Of a stretch of 64,000 nt of DNA, positions 42,014-50,735 are shown piece after piece. The position numbers and the translations under genes were made by a program. Position 1 is the stretch's first letter. The number at the start of each line of letters is the position of its first letter. Origin of the DNA: DATILI01 sp035476635 (lineage in GTDB: Bacteria; Pseudomonadota; Gammaproteobacteria; Burkholderiales; Burkholderiaceae_C); contig DATILI010000035.1 in assembly GCA_035476635.1 (NCBI GenBank), positions 15,292 to 79,291 of the forward strand, in the 5' to 3' direction. The notes beneath the pieces were generated by a model. That model saw nothing but the letters and a program-made list of their open reading frames with translations. It ran no database searches and had not been told where the DNA came from.

Positions 42014-43746
42014 CAGAACGACTCCTCCACGGCCTTGGTGACGATCTGCGGCTTGACGGCGATGTCAGGCTGCACGCCCATCATGCGCAGGGTTTGCTGC
42101 ACCACTTCGCTGAACACCGGCGCCGCCACCAGACCGCCGTAGTACTGGCCGGCGCTCGGCTCGTCGAGCATCACGGCGACAACGATGCGCGGGTTGTCGA
42201 TCGGCGCCATGCCGGTAAACCAGGAACGGTACTTGTTGCTCGCATAACCCTTGCCGACCTGCTTGTGCGCCGTACCCGACTTGCCGCCGACCGAATAGCC
42301 CACGGTCTGCGCCAAGGGCCCGGTGCCACCGGGGCCGGCGGCCATCTGCAGCATCTTGCGCACCGCGCGCGCATTCTCGGCGGAGAAAACCTGGATGCCC
42401 ATGGCCGGCTGGTTGCTCTTGAGCATGGTCGCGGGAATGACCTGGCCGTCATGGGCAAAGGAGGTATAGGAATGCGCCATCTGGAACAGCGAGGCCGACA
42501 GGCCATAGCCATAGGACATGGTCGCCTGCTCGACCGGCTTCCAGGTCTTCCAGGGGCGCAGGCGGCCGGTCACGGCGCCGGGAAACTGGATCTGCGGCTT
42601 CTGGCCGTAGCCCAAGGCGGTATAGGTGTCCCACATCTCGTGCGGGCTCATCTTCTGCGCAATCTTGAGTGCGCCGATATTGCTGGACTTCTGGATCACG
42701 CCCTCGACCGTGAGCGCGCCGTTGTTGTGGGTGTCGCTGATGGTGAAGCCGCCGATGCTGAAGCGGCCCGGCGCGGTGTCGATGACGGTCTGCGGCTTGA
42801 TGCGATCAGCCTCCAGCGCCATGCCGACGGTGATCGGCTTCATCGTCGAGCCAGGCTCGAAGGTGTCGGTCATCGCGCGGTTGCGCAGTTGCTCGCCGCT
42901 CAGGTTCTGGCGCCGGTCCGGCACGTAGCTCGGGTAGTTGGCCAGCGCCAGCACTTCACCGGTGATCGCGTCGAGCACAACCACGCTGCCGGCCTTGGCC
43001 TTGTGGGCCAGCACCGAGTCGCGCAGCTTCTGGTAGGCGAAGAACTGCACCCGGCTGTCGACGCTCAACTGCAAGTCCTTGCCATCCACCGGCGGCACCT
43101 GCTCGCCCACGTCTTCGACCACGCGGCCGAGGCGATCCTTGATCACCCGGCGCGAGCCGGCGCGGCCGGCCAGGTCATGGTTGAAGGCCAGTTCCACGCC
43201 TTCCTGGCCGTGGTCTTCCACATTGGTGAAGCCCACCACGTGCGCGGCGGCCTCGCCTTCGGGATACTGGCGCTTGTATTCCTTGCGCTGGTAGATGCCG
43301 CGCACGTTGAGCGCCGCCACTTTCTGCGCGACCGGCTCATCGAGCTGGCGCTTGAGCCAGACAAAGGTCTTGTCTTCGTCCTCGAGCTTCTTGTTGAGGT
43401 CGGCCAATGGCATGTCCAGCAGCTTGGCCAGCTGGCGCAGCTTGGCCGGATCCCGCTCGACATCTTCGGGAATGGCCCAGATGCTGGGCGCCACCACGCT
43501 GGAGGCCAGGATCAGGCCGTTGCGGTCCAGGATGCGGCCGCGGTTGGCGGGCAACTCCAAGGTGCGCGCAAACCGCACCTGGCCCTGCCGCTGGAAGAAG
43601 TCGTTGTCGATCACCTGGATGTAGACGGCGCGGGCGGCCAAGCCCACGAAGGCAACGGCAATCGAGGCCACGACGAACTTGCTGCGCCATACCGGCGTCT
43701 TGCTGGCCAGCAGCGGGCTTGAGGTGTAGAGCACGCTGCGGCTCAT
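42013..43746 (-). CDS. ftsI: Septal peptidoglycan transpeptidase FtsI (PBP3)
   Basis: A 577-residue bitopic class B penicillin-binding protein that cross-links septal wall with FtsW. It has a short cytoplasmic tail, one membrane helix (SKFVVASIAVAFVGLAARAVY), then a pedestal domain. The transpeptidase motifs are SxxK in EPGSTMKPIT, SxN in KSSNIGALK and KSG in VGGKSGTAHKQ. The length is typical. It overlaps ftsL by 4 bases. Confidence 0.97.
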   Translation of the reverse strand: MSRSVLYTSSPLLASKTPVWRSKFVVASIAVAFVGLAARAVYIQVIDNDFFQRQGQVRFARTLELPANRGRILDRNGLILASSVVAPSIWAIPEDVERDPAKLRQLAKLLDMPLADLNKKLEDEDKTFVWLKRQLDEPVAQKVAALNVRGIYQRKEYKRQYPEGEAAAHVVGFTNVEDHGQEGVELAFNHDLAGRAGSRRVIKDRLGRVVEDVGEQVPPVDGKDLQLSVDSRVQFFAYQKLRDSVLAHKAKAGSVVVLDAITGEVLALANYPSYVPDRRQNLSGEQLRNRAMTDTFEPGSTMKPITVGMALEADRIKPQTVIDTAPGRFSIGGFTISDTHNNGALTVEGVIQKSSNIGALKIAQKMSPHEMWDTYTALGYGQKPQIQFPGAVTGRLRPWKTWKPVEQATMSYGYGLSASLFQMAHSYTSFAHDGQVIPATMLKSNQPAMGIQVFSAENARAVRKMLQMAAGPGGTGPLAQTVGYSVGGKSGTAHKQVGKGYASNKYRSWFTGMAPIDNPRIVVAVMLDEPSAGQYYGGLVAAPVFSEVVQQTLRMMGVQPDIAVKPQIVTKAVEESF

Positions 43747-44066
43747 TGCGTGACTCCCCCCGGCCCTTGCGTGCCGAGCGCCGGCTTCGGTGTTGCGCCG
43801 GCAGATCCATACGCCACGTACTGCGTGATCGCCGGCGTGGCCACGCGCATCTGCAGTTGCTCCTTGGCCAGGCGCTCCACACGCAGCGGCGTGGCTTGCG
43901 CGCGTTTCTCGACCTGCAGGCGCTCATGGTCCACCTCCAGCTTGCGCGCGGCGGCCTGGGCCCGGTCCAGCTCGACAAACAGGCGGCGCGATTCGTACTG
44001 GGTATGCACCAGGTACAAGGCGCTGGCCAGCACGGCGAGCAGCAGCATCAGGTTGAGGCGGATCAC
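43743..44066 (-). CDS. ftsL: Cell division protein FtsL
   Basis: A 107-residue bitopic divisome protein that activates FtsWI with FtsB and FtsQ. It has an N-terminal membrane helix (LNLMLLLAVLASALYLV) followed by a periplasmic coiled coil (LFVELDRAQAAARKLEVDHE). The C-terminus is Gly/Pro-rich. Sequence is weakly conserved in this family, so position between rsmH and ftsI, with 4-base overlaps on both sides, carries much of the call. Confidence 0.93.
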   Translation of the reverse strand: MIRLNLMLLLAVLASALYLVHTQYESRRLFVELDRAQAAARKLEVDHERLQVEKRAQATPLRVERLAKEQLQMRVATPAITQYVAYGSAGATPKPALGTQGPGGVTQ

Positions 44067-44980
44067 TCTGGCACCTCAGTGCGCTCGGCCACGCGCATGA
44101 TGGCGCTGCGCGAACGGGGGTTGCCCGCCACTTCGGCGGCCGAGGGCTTGATGCGGTCCAGCGCCTTGAGCTTCATGGCCTTCGGCGCTGCAAACGGGGC
44201 ACGGCGGTCGAACACCTCGCGCGAATGCTGCGCGATGAACTGCTTGACGATGCGGTCTTCCAGCGAGTGAAAGGCGATCACCACGAGTCGGCCTCCGGGT
44301 TGCAGCACATGAAGACTGGCCTCTAGCGCCTGTTGCAACTCTTCAAGCTCGGCGTTGATGAAAATCCGAAGAGCCTGAAATGTGCGCGTTGCAGGGTCCT
44401 GGCCCGGCTCGCGGGTTTTGACCGTGCCAGCCACGAGCTGGGCCAGCTCGGCGGTGGTTGAAACTGGGCCCCGCTCCTGTCGGCGAGCAACAATCGCCTT
44501 TGCAATCTGAACAGCAAACCGTTCTTCGCCATAGTCACGAATCACCTCCGCGATCTGTTGAACTTCCGCTGTCGCCAGCCACTCGGCCACGCTCTCGCCG
44601 CGCGTGGTGTCCATGCGCATGTCCAGCGGACCGTCGAAACGAAATGAAAAGCCGCGCGCTGGGTTGTCGATCTGCGGCGAGCTCACACCCAGGTCCATCA
44701 GCACGCCGGCCACGCTGGCCTGCGGCAGCTCGCCCAAGGTGCGAAATCCCTCGTGGCGGATGGAAAAACGCGCATCGTTGATGCGCGAGGCTTCTGCAAT
44801 GGCGTCGAGGTCCTTGTCGAAGGCGATCAGGCGACCCGGTGGAGAAAGCCTGGAGAGGATCAGGCGCGAGTGCCCGCCGCGGCCAAAGGTCGCGTCCACG
44901 TAAGTGGCATCCGGCTTGCTGAGGAGAGATTCGACTGCTTCGCTCAACAAGACGGTGGTATGTTTCCATGTGGTATCCAC
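44063..44980 (-). CDS. rsmH: 16S rRNA m4C1402 methyltransferase RsmH
   Basis: A 305-residue SAM-dependent enzyme that N4-methylates C1402 of 16S rRNA. It starts WKHTTVLLSEAVESLL, with the SAM motif YVDATFGRGGHSRLIL. LMDLGVSSPQIDNPARGFSF and VIAFHSLEDRIVKQFI are family signatures. It starts 9 bases after mraZ and overlaps ftsL by 4 bases. The length is normal. Confidence 0.97.
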   Translation of the reverse strand: MDTTWKHTTVLLSEAVESLLSKPDATYVDATFGRGGHSRLILSRLSPPGRLIAFDKDLDAIAEASRINDARFSIRHEGFRTLGELPQASVAGVLMDLGVSSPQIDNPARGFSFRFDGPLDMRMDTTRGESVAEWLATAEVQQIAEVIRDYGEERFAVQIAKAIVARRQERGPVSTTAELAQLVAGTVKTREPGQDPATRTFQALRIFINAELEELQQALEASLHVLQPGGRLVVIAFHSLEDRIVKQFIAQHSREVFDRRAPFAAPKAMKLKALDRIKPSAAEVAGNPRSRSAIMRVAERTEVPE

Positions 44981-44989
44981 CGCCAGCCT

Positions 44990-45418
44990 TCAGAAAGAGA
45001 AGTCCTTGAAGACATCCGGCATGTCACCTTGCATCGCCTTCGCTTCCTGGGCATCGTAAGTCGCCTTGTCCCAGAGTTCAAAGTGATTGCCCATGCCAAG
45101 CAATACGGTTTCTTTGGCGATGCCCGCCGCTTCGCGCAGTTCCGGAGAAATCAGCACGCGGCCGGTGGCGTCCATCTCCATGTCCATCGCGTTGCCCAGG
45201 AAGATGCGCTTCCACCATTGGGCGGACATCGGCAGGGCGGCAATGCGTTCGCGGAATTTTTCCCACTCGGGACGAGGGAAAAGCATGAGGCAACCGTGCG
45301 GGTGCTTGGTGATGGTGAGCTGGCCCGAGGCGGTCGCGCTGAGGACGTCGCGATGCCGGGTCGGCACAGACAGCCGCCCCTTGGCATCCAGACTCAGCGA
45401 AGAAGCCCCTTGAAACAC
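44990..45418 (-). CDS. mraZ: Transcriptional regulator MraZ
   Basis: A 142-residue protein with two AbrB-like SpoVT repeats (SLDAKGRLSVPTRHRDVL and MDATGRVLISPELREAAG). MraZ is a ring-shaped DNA-binding protein that represses its own dcw operon in E. coli. The GTG at 45418 gives the usual betaproteobacterial N-terminus (FQGASSLSLDAKGR) and family length. A GTG at 45472 would add 18 residues, but it lies inside one of the putative operator boxes. It heads the dcw cluster. Confidence 0.93.
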   Translation of the reverse strand: MFQGASSLSLDAKGRLSVPTRHRDVLSATASGQLTITKHPHGCLMLFPRPEWEKFRERIAALPMSAQWWKRIFLGNAMDMEMDATGRVLISPELREAAGIAKETVLLGMGNHFELWDKATYDAQEAKAMQGDMPDVFKDFSF

Positions 45419-45469
45419 AACAGTACGACCTTGATCTTTCGATTTGCCCTCAAACCAATGGTTTGAAGA

Positions 45470-45503
45470 CACTTTTCACCACTTAATTGCACTTTTTTGC
45501 ACT
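45470..45503 (-). promoter_or_regulatory. Four 10-bp-spaced AGTG boxes, putative MraZ operator
   Basis: On the mraZ strand AGTG occurs four times at exact 10-base steps: the plus-strand CACT tetrads start at 45470, 45480, 45490 and 45500. Three of the four are preceded by at least AA (AAAAAGTGC, TTAAGTGG, AAAAGTGT). MraZ of E. coli and of mollicutes binds short direct repeats with the same period. The first box in transcription order overlaps the putative -10, which suits repression. Confidence 0.75.
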
Positions 45504-45528
45504 GTAGCAGGAAAAGCACAGGCCGCAA
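45501..45528 (-). promoter_or_regulatory. Putative mraZ promoter
   Basis: TTGCGG (45528-45523) and TACAGT (45506-45501) are separated by 16 bases on the minus strand, a fair sigma70-type pair. The -10 overlaps an MraZ box. An inverted repeat GCAAGC/GCTTGC covers the -35 region. Transcription would start within the box array, about 80-90 bases before the mraZ start. The hslU stop lies about 150 bases further upstream in the other direction of reading, so this is the only clear promoter for the cluster. Confidence 0.5.
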
Positions 45529-45657
45529 GCTCGCTTGCTACAATTTTTTGCAACAAAATCAAGGACTTAGGAGCGATTCCGCATGAAGAATTTGCGGAAA
45601 TATCGTTCTAAATGAAGTACTTAGAACGTGATGTGAATGTGTTGGGTGATGTGGCGC

Positions 45658-46980
45658 TCAAAGGATGTAGCGCGAGAGGTCTTCATTGCGGCTCAACTCC
45701 TTGAGCCGGCTGTCCACATAGGCCGCGTCAATCTGAATGGTCTGGCCACTAAGCTTCGCGGCGTCAAAACTCACCTCGTCGAGCAGGCGCTCCATCACGG
45801 TGGACAAGCGCCGCGCACCGATGTTCTCGGTCCGCTCGTTGACGTCGCAAGCGATCTGCGCCAGCCGGGTAATACCTTCGGGCGCGAACTCCAGGCGTAC
45901 GCCTTCGGTCTCCAGCAGCGCCTGGTATTGCTTGACCAGCGATGCATGTGTTTGCGTCAGGATCGCTTCGAAGTCCTGCACACTGAGCGACTGCAACTCC
46001 ACGCGGATCGGAAAGCGCCCCTGCAGCTCCGGAATCAGGTCACTTGGCTTGCTCAAGTGAAAGGCGCCTGAAGCGATGAAGAGGATATGGTCGGTCTTGA
46101 CCACGCCGTACTTGGTGGAGACGGTCGTGCCCTCGACCAGCGGCAGCAGATCGCGCTGTACGCCCTGGCGCGAAACTTCCGCGCCGCCGCTCTCGTTGCG
46201 CGAGGTCACCTTGTCGATCTCATCGATGAACACGATGCCGTTCTGCTCGGCGTTCAGCAAGGCCTGGGTCTTGATTTCTTCGTCATTGACGAGCTTGCCC
46301 GCTTCTTCTTCCACAAGCAGCTTCATCGCCTCGGCGACCTTGAGCTTGCGCGTCTTGCGCTTTGGGCTACCGAACTGGCTGAACATGCCGCGCAATTGCT
46401 CGGTCATATCCTCCATGCCGGCGGGTCCCATGATCTCGAGCTGGGGCCGGGCCTCGGCAAGTTCAAGCTCGATGTCCTTGTCGTCCAGCAGGCCCTCGCG
46501 CAGCTTCTTGCGAAACACCTGGCGCGCCGTGCCGTCAGGGGCCTGGCCGGGCTCGACACCGCGCGCGGGCGGCACCAGCACATCCAGGATGCGGTCCTCG
46601 GCCGCGTCTTCGGCGCGCATCCGCACCTTGCGCATTTCGGACTCTCGGGTCTGCTTCACGGCAATGTCGGCCAGGTCGCGGATGATTGCATCCACATCCT
46701 TGCCGACGTAGCCGACTTCGGTGAATTTGGTGGCCTCGACCTTGATGAAGGGTGCATCGGCCAGGCGCGCCAGGCGCCGCGCAATCTCGGTCTTGCCCAC
46801 GCCGGTGGGGCCGATCATCAGGATGTTCTTCGGCGTGATTTCAAAGCGCAGTTTCTCATCGACGTTCTGGCGGCGCCAGCGGTTGCGCAGCGCAATCGCG
46901 ACCGCGCGCTTGGCCTGGTTCTGGCCGACGATGTGGCGGTCGAGTTCGGAGACGATCTCCTGCGGGGTCATGGAGGACAT
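45658..46980 (-). CDS. hslU: HslU, ATPase subunit of the HslUV protease
   Basis: A 440-residue AAA+ unfoldase that feeds substrates to HslV. It has an N-terminal MTPQEIVSELDRHIVGQ, Walker A GPTGVGKTEIARRLA, Walker B GIVFIDEIDKV, the I domain between them, and the C-terminal SRNEDLSRYIL tail that docks in HslV. The start at 46980 (MSSMTPQ) is 5 bases after the hslV stop. The product with HslV forms a heat-shock protease. Confidence 0.97.
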   Translation of the reverse strand: MSSMTPQEIVSELDRHIVGQNQAKRAVAIALRNRWRRQNVDEKLRFEITPKNILMIGPTGVGKTEIARRLARLADAPFIKVEATKFTEVGYVGKDVDAIIRDLADIAVKQTRESEMRKVRMRAEDAAEDRILDVLVPPARGVEPGQAPDGTARQVFRKKLREGLLDDKDIELELAEARPQLEIMGPAGMEDMTEQLRGMFSQFGSPKRKTRKLKVAEAMKLLVEEEAGKLVNDEEIKTQALLNAEQNGIVFIDEIDKVTSRNESGGAEVSRQGVQRDLLPLVEGTTVSTKYGVVKTDHILFIASGAFHLSKPSDLIPELQGRFPIRVELQSLSVQDFEAILTQTHASLVKQYQALLETEGVRLEFAPEGITRLAQIACDVNERTENIGARRLSTVMERLLDEVSFDAAKLSGQTIQIDAAYVDSRLKELSRNEDLSRYIL

Positions 46981-46985
46981 CTCGT

Positions 46986-47534
46986 TCAATCCAGGGTTTC
47001 GATGGTGTGGTGCATGTTGGTGTAGATGCACAGCTCGCCGGCGATGCCGAGCGATTTTTGAACAATCTCGCGCGCGCCAAGCTCCGTGTTGTCCAGCAGC
47101 GCCTTGGCAGCTGCCTGCGCAAAGGCGCCGCCCGAGCCGATGGCGATGATGCCGTGCTCCGGCTCCAGTACATCACCGTTGCCGGTGATGATCAGCGAAG
47201 CCTCCTTGTCGGCCACCGCGAGCATCGCTTCAAGGCGGCGCAGCACACGGTCGGTGCGCCAGTCCTTGGTCAGCTCGATGGCGGCGCGCACCAGATGGCC
47301 CTGGTGCTTTTCGAGTTTGGCCTCGAAGCGCTCGAACAAGGTGAAGGCGTCCGCGGTGGCGCCGGCAAAACCAGCGAGTACGCGGTCATGGTAGAGCTTG
47401 CGAACCTTGCGCGCCGTGCCCTTGACGACAATGTTGCCCAGCGTGACTTGCCCATCGCCGCCAATGGCAACCTGGACGCCGTCGGCGGTCTTGCGCCGCA
47501 CGCTGACGATGGTGGTTCCGTGAAATTGTTCCAT
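46986..47534 (-). CDS. hslV: HslV, peptidase subunit of the HslUV protease
   Basis: A 182-residue threonine protease of the proteasome fold. The pre-sequence MEQFHG precedes the catalytic Thr7 (TTIVSVRR), which is exposed on maturation. Then ALGGDGQ-like AIGGDGQVTLGN and LAGFAGATADAFTLFERFE are typical. The ATG at 47534 has no ribosome binding site and lies only 7 bases from the -10 of a heat-shock promoter. The frame extends further upstream without family similarity. Confidence 0.96.
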   Translation of the reverse strand: MEQFHGTTIVSVRRKTADGVQVAIGGDGQVTLGNIVVKGTARKVRKLYHDRVLAGFAGATADAFTLFERFEAKLEKHQGHLVRAAIELTKDWRTDRVLRRLEAMLAVADKEASLIITGNGDVLEPEHGIIAIGSGGAFAQAAAKALLDNTELGAREIVQKSLGIAGELCIYTNMHHTIETLD

Positions 47535-47541
47535 CGCGCGC

Positions 47542-47570
47542 AAATGGGGGCGGTTCGGGCAAATTGCAAG
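47542..47570 (-). promoter_or_regulatory. Putative sigma32 (RpoH) heat-shock promoter of hslVU
   Basis: On the minus strand CTTGCAA (47570-47564), a 15-base spacer and CCCATTT (47548-47542) match the RpoH consensus CTTGAAA / CCCATnT in 13 of 14 defined and variable positions. hslVU is a classic heat-shock operon. The predicted start point falls at or next to the ATG, so the transcript may be leaderless. Confidence 0.7.
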
Positions 47571-47593
47571 AAAAGAAGCGCCGCCGCGCCGGC

Positions 47594-49435
47594 TCAGTCG
47601 TTTCGAGCCAGCACCTTGGCGTGCTCGTTGATGCCGATCACGTTGAAGAATATCGCCACCAGCCGGTGCATGGCCCGGAACTGGACCTGGCAACCCTCGG
47701 CCTGCTTGGAGGCCACCCAGTTCAGCACCGATCCCGCAGCGGAAAAATCCACGCGAATCAAGCGGTCGCAGGAGACCACCAGGACTTCACCGTCTTGCAC
47801 GCCAGCCTCCAGCGAGGCCAGCGCCTCGGCGGCATCGCCCACCACCTGTCCGACGAGCTTTGCCGTGGGCGCGGTGGAAAAATCCATGCTGAAAGGGACC
47901 GTATGCGGCCCGTTGAAGTCGGAATTGGGGCTGGATGCAGGCCCTTCGGAAGGAAGGTCGTCCACCAGCGGAAATTCCGTCAGGTCATGCCCGCCTTCGC
48001 TCACCGGCAGGTACTGGCACCGCGCGCTCAGCCAGGAGGGCGGAGACACCTCATAGGTCACGCAATAGTCCAGAGCGACAAGTTCGAATTCATCGGCCCG
48101 GCCGAAAATCCGCAGGCTTTCCATACGCAGCCGCCACCACGTGGGATTCGCGTCGCGATCGCCCGATGGCGTGGATTCGGCAAGCAACTGCTCCAGCTTT
48201 TCGTCGCCAATAAAGCGCAACTGCACAGGAGACGCACACCAGGAGGTAAAAAGCTTGCACAAGGGCTCGAGCGCCGCGTCATCCACCCCTATCAGCCGTG
48301 ACCAGTTCAAGCGCCAGGGCTCGGCGGCCTTGGCAAGCGCCGCCGCCAAGGCCGCAACCGATTGCACGCCAAGGACATCGGGACTGGTCCAGTTGAACCC
48401 CGGCGCGCCCCCTGCTGCCGACGCGCCGGCACCCGCTGCTTGCGGACTCGATTGCTGCTGCACCAGATCGGGCAGCGAGAACCACATCGGCGCCGAGCGC
48501 CCGAAACGACTTGCGAAGTCGATCGCGACGTTCTCGAAACGCTCCTGTCGGCCGGTGGCCCGGTGCAAGTCAAACAGCGTCATCCAGATTTCTTCTTCAC
48601 CTTCGCGCGTGCCGGTTTCGCGCTTCAAGGTGTCCATCAGCCCGGCCTCGGCGCCCTCATAGTCGCCATTTGCAAAGCGGATGGCGGCTTCCTCCAGCTC
48701 AGGGTCGTGCACAAAGCCCGGTTCTGTGGCTCCGAGAATCTTGGAAGAGGAGTAACCGGACAAGGTGCCGTCGTACGCCCGGGGACCTCGGTCCTCGGGC
48801 GGCGCATCGTCCGCAAAGTCCGGTGCAGCCACCGCGCCGGCCGACGCCATGCGCCCCACCGGCGCGTTCGACCCGCCAGGTGCGCCGGCGGAACTGGCGG
48901 AAGAATGGCGCGCCGAAATCAGGTTGCCCTGGCTGGACAGCGATGCCGGCTCCGTGGGTGCATAGGTGCGGCCGGTACCCGAATGCGATTCGGATGGCGG
49001 ATTGCCGCCGGACTCCAGCACTTGACTCGAAGACGTCGGAAAGTTGCTGTTGATGGAGGTGCCGGGGTCGTTCGCATGCTTGGTCTTCCACCACTGCATG
49101 GACATTTGCGCTTCGATTTCGTCGATCTTCTTCAGCGTGCCGGCCCGGTCGTCCGGCTTGGACGGCATGCTGCTCTGGAAGAACGATGGGCGTCCGGTCT
49201 GGTCTTGCCCGGTCAAGGCCTCACGGCGGCGCAGCTTGCGCAGGTGATCGAACTCGCGGCGGCGCACAAAGTCGTTGCGCCGCTTGCGCTCGATCATTTC
49301 CTTGAGCATCTGCTTGCTGTACTTGCTCTCCTTGTCGAGTTCCGGCTCGTCCAGGTCTGACCAGTTCGTCAACGGATTTTTGACGAACCTGACCACCTTG
49401 GACAGCAAACCGGGCGCTTCGTCTTCTTTGGCCAT
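47594..49435 (-). CDS. Large coiled-coil protein with C-terminal STAS-like domain
   Basis: A 613-residue protein of unknown role. The N-terminal 110 residues are highly charged (KQMLKEMIERKRRNDFVRRR). Residues 130-230 are Ser/Gly/Ala-rich and likely disordered. Residues about 235-290 (ELEEAAIRFANGDYEGAEAGL) look like a TPR/FimV-type helical repeat. The last 100 residues (VLVVSCDRLIRVDFSAAGS, LNWVASKQAEGCQVQFRAMH) resemble a STAS/MlaB-like fold. There is no signal peptide or membrane helix. It lies between hslV and dksA on the same strand. A protein-scaffold role is a guess from the architecture. Confidence 0.7.
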   Translation of the reverse strand: MAKEDEAPGLLSKVVRFVKNPLTNWSDLDEPELDKESKYSKQMLKEMIERKRRNDFVRRREFDHLRKLRRREALTGQDQTGRPSFFQSSMPSKPDDRAGTLKKIDEIEAQMSMQWWKTKHANDPGTSINSNFPTSSSQVLESGGNPPSESHSGTGRTYAPTEPASLSSQGNLISARHSSASSAGAPGGSNAPVGRMASAGAVAAPDFADDAPPEDRGPRAYDGTLSGYSSSKILGATEPGFVHDPELEEAAIRFANGDYEGAEAGLMDTLKRETGTREGEEEIWMTLFDLHRATGRQERFENVAIDFASRFGRSAPMWFSLPDLVQQQSSPQAAGAGASAAGGAPGFNWTSPDVLGVQSVAALAAALAKAAEPWRLNWSRLIGVDDAALEPLCKLFTSWCASPVQLRFIGDEKLEQLLAESTPSGDRDANPTWWRLRMESLRIFGRADEFELVALDYCVTYEVSPPSWLSARCQYLPVSEGGHDLTEFPLVDDLPSEGPASSPNSDFNGPHTVPFSMDFSTAPTAKLVGQVVGDAAEALASLEAGVQDGEVLVVSCDRLIRVDFSAAGSVLNWVASKQAEGCQVQFRAMHRLVAIFFNVIGINEHAKVLARND

Positions 49436-49486
49436 GGGAGGGATACAGGGCGCTCGTGCTAAAGGCTCGCGAAGGCCTGGGACTCT

Positions 49487-50512
49487 CTAGTCCCCGAACA
49501 TTTTTTGCTTGAGCTCGCGCCGCTGCTGCGCTTCAAGCGACAGCGTGGCCGTTGGCCGGGCCAGCAAGCGGCCGACGCCGATGGGTTCACCGGTTTCGTC
49601 GCAATAGCCGTAGTCGCCGGCATCCAGCCGCACGATTGACTGCTCGATCTTCTTGAGCAGCTTGCGCTCGCGGTCGCGCGTGCGCAGTTCCAGGGCATGC
49701 TCTTCTTCGATGGTGGCGCGATCCGCCGGGTCCGGCACGACGACGGTGTCTTCGCGCAGATGCTCGGTGGTTTCACCGGCATTGGCCAGCATGTCACGCT
49801 TGAGCTGCACCAGCTTCAGGCGGAAGAACGCCGTCTGCTTCTCGTTCATGTATTCGCTGTCCGGCATGGCCAGCACTTCGGCGTCGGACAACTGGTCTGC
49901 CGTCTTGGCCTTCCAGTTGTTGGCCAATTTGGGGTCCTTCTTCGCGGCCGCTGCGGGCGGCGGAACAATCATGGTCGCAGGCATAGTCTGTAGATAGCTG
50001 GCTTTGGCAGCGGTGGAAGCCACCGCCTGAGCCATGGATGGTACGGTGATTTGCGCCAGTCGGGAAGATGGGCGGGGTGTCTTGGTAGGTATTGGCGTCA
50101 TCGATTTCAAACTTGCCGCGACAGGCGCGGACACGGCTGCTTTGGCGGGTAGCGCTTGCACCGGCGCGGCGGCGCCAGCATGCGGCTTGGCGGTCTTCAC
50201 CGGTGCTGCCGCAGGTTTGGAGGCCGGCACCGCTTTGGGGGCGGTGGCCGGTACGGATTTGCGTGACGCCTCTTTCACGCCTGCAGCCTTGGCCACTGGC
50301 TTGGTCTTTGCCACGGTCTTGGCAGCGGGCTTCACGGCGGCCTTGGCAACCGGCTTGGCGGCCTTTTTCGGTGCCGCCACGGCCTTGGACGTCGCCTTGA
50401 CCACAGCTTTGCCTGCTGGCTTGGCCACGGGCTTGGCCGCCGGCTTGGGTTTGGCCGCCGGTTTTTGCACTTTGGCCGCTACTTTGGCGGACTTGGGCGG
50501 TTGGGCTTTCAC
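49487..50512 (-). CDS. dksA: DksA-type RNA polymerase-binding factor with long Ala/Lys/Pro N-terminus
   Basis: About 341 residues. The C-terminal 140 (from KTADQLSDAEVLAMPDSEYM) are DksA: a coiled coil with AGETTEHLREDTVVVPDPADRA-type tip region including DPAD, then GDYGYCDETGEPIGVGRLLA. DksA binds the secondary channel of RNA polymerase and works with ppGpp. The zinc-finger positions are Cys, Thr, Ser and Ala rather than four cysteines, as in many alpha- and betaproteobacteria. The N-terminal 190 residues are AKPVAKP-like, resembling histone H1-like tails. GTG at 50512 follows AGGAGA; ATG at 50704 (MIVSILQLMGFG) after AGGGAG is an alternative. Confidence 0.85.
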   Translation of the reverse strand: MKAQPPKSAKVAAKVQKPAAKPKPAAKPVAKPAGKAVVKATSKAVAAPKKAAKPVAKAAVKPAAKTVAKTKPVAKAAGVKEASRKSVPATAPKAVPASKPAAAPVKTAKPHAGAAAPVQALPAKAAVSAPVAASLKSMTPIPTKTPRPSSRLAQITVPSMAQAVASTAAKASYLQTMPATMIVPPPAAAAKKDPKLANNWKAKTADQLSDAEVLAMPDSEYMNEKQTAFFRLKLVQLKRDMLANAGETTEHLREDTVVVPDPADRATIEEEHALELRTRDRERKLLKKIEQSIVRLDAGDYGYCDETGEPIGVGRLLARPTATLSLEAQQRRELKQKMFGD

Positions 50513-50735
50513 TTCTTGTCTCCTCGCAGAACTGGCATGCGCATGCTCCGCGCCGTCGGGCTTTGGCCGCCGGTGTGCGCCATGCTCGCCGGCGACCTCT
50601 TTCGCCTTGAGCTTTGCGGGCTCTCGGTCGGGGGTTTTGCCGGGGGGCGATTGTATCGGCTTACCAAAGCCGAATCCCATCAGTTGCAGAATCGAGACAA
50701 TCATTTGGCTCCCTGCCAAAAAAACACAGACTAAC

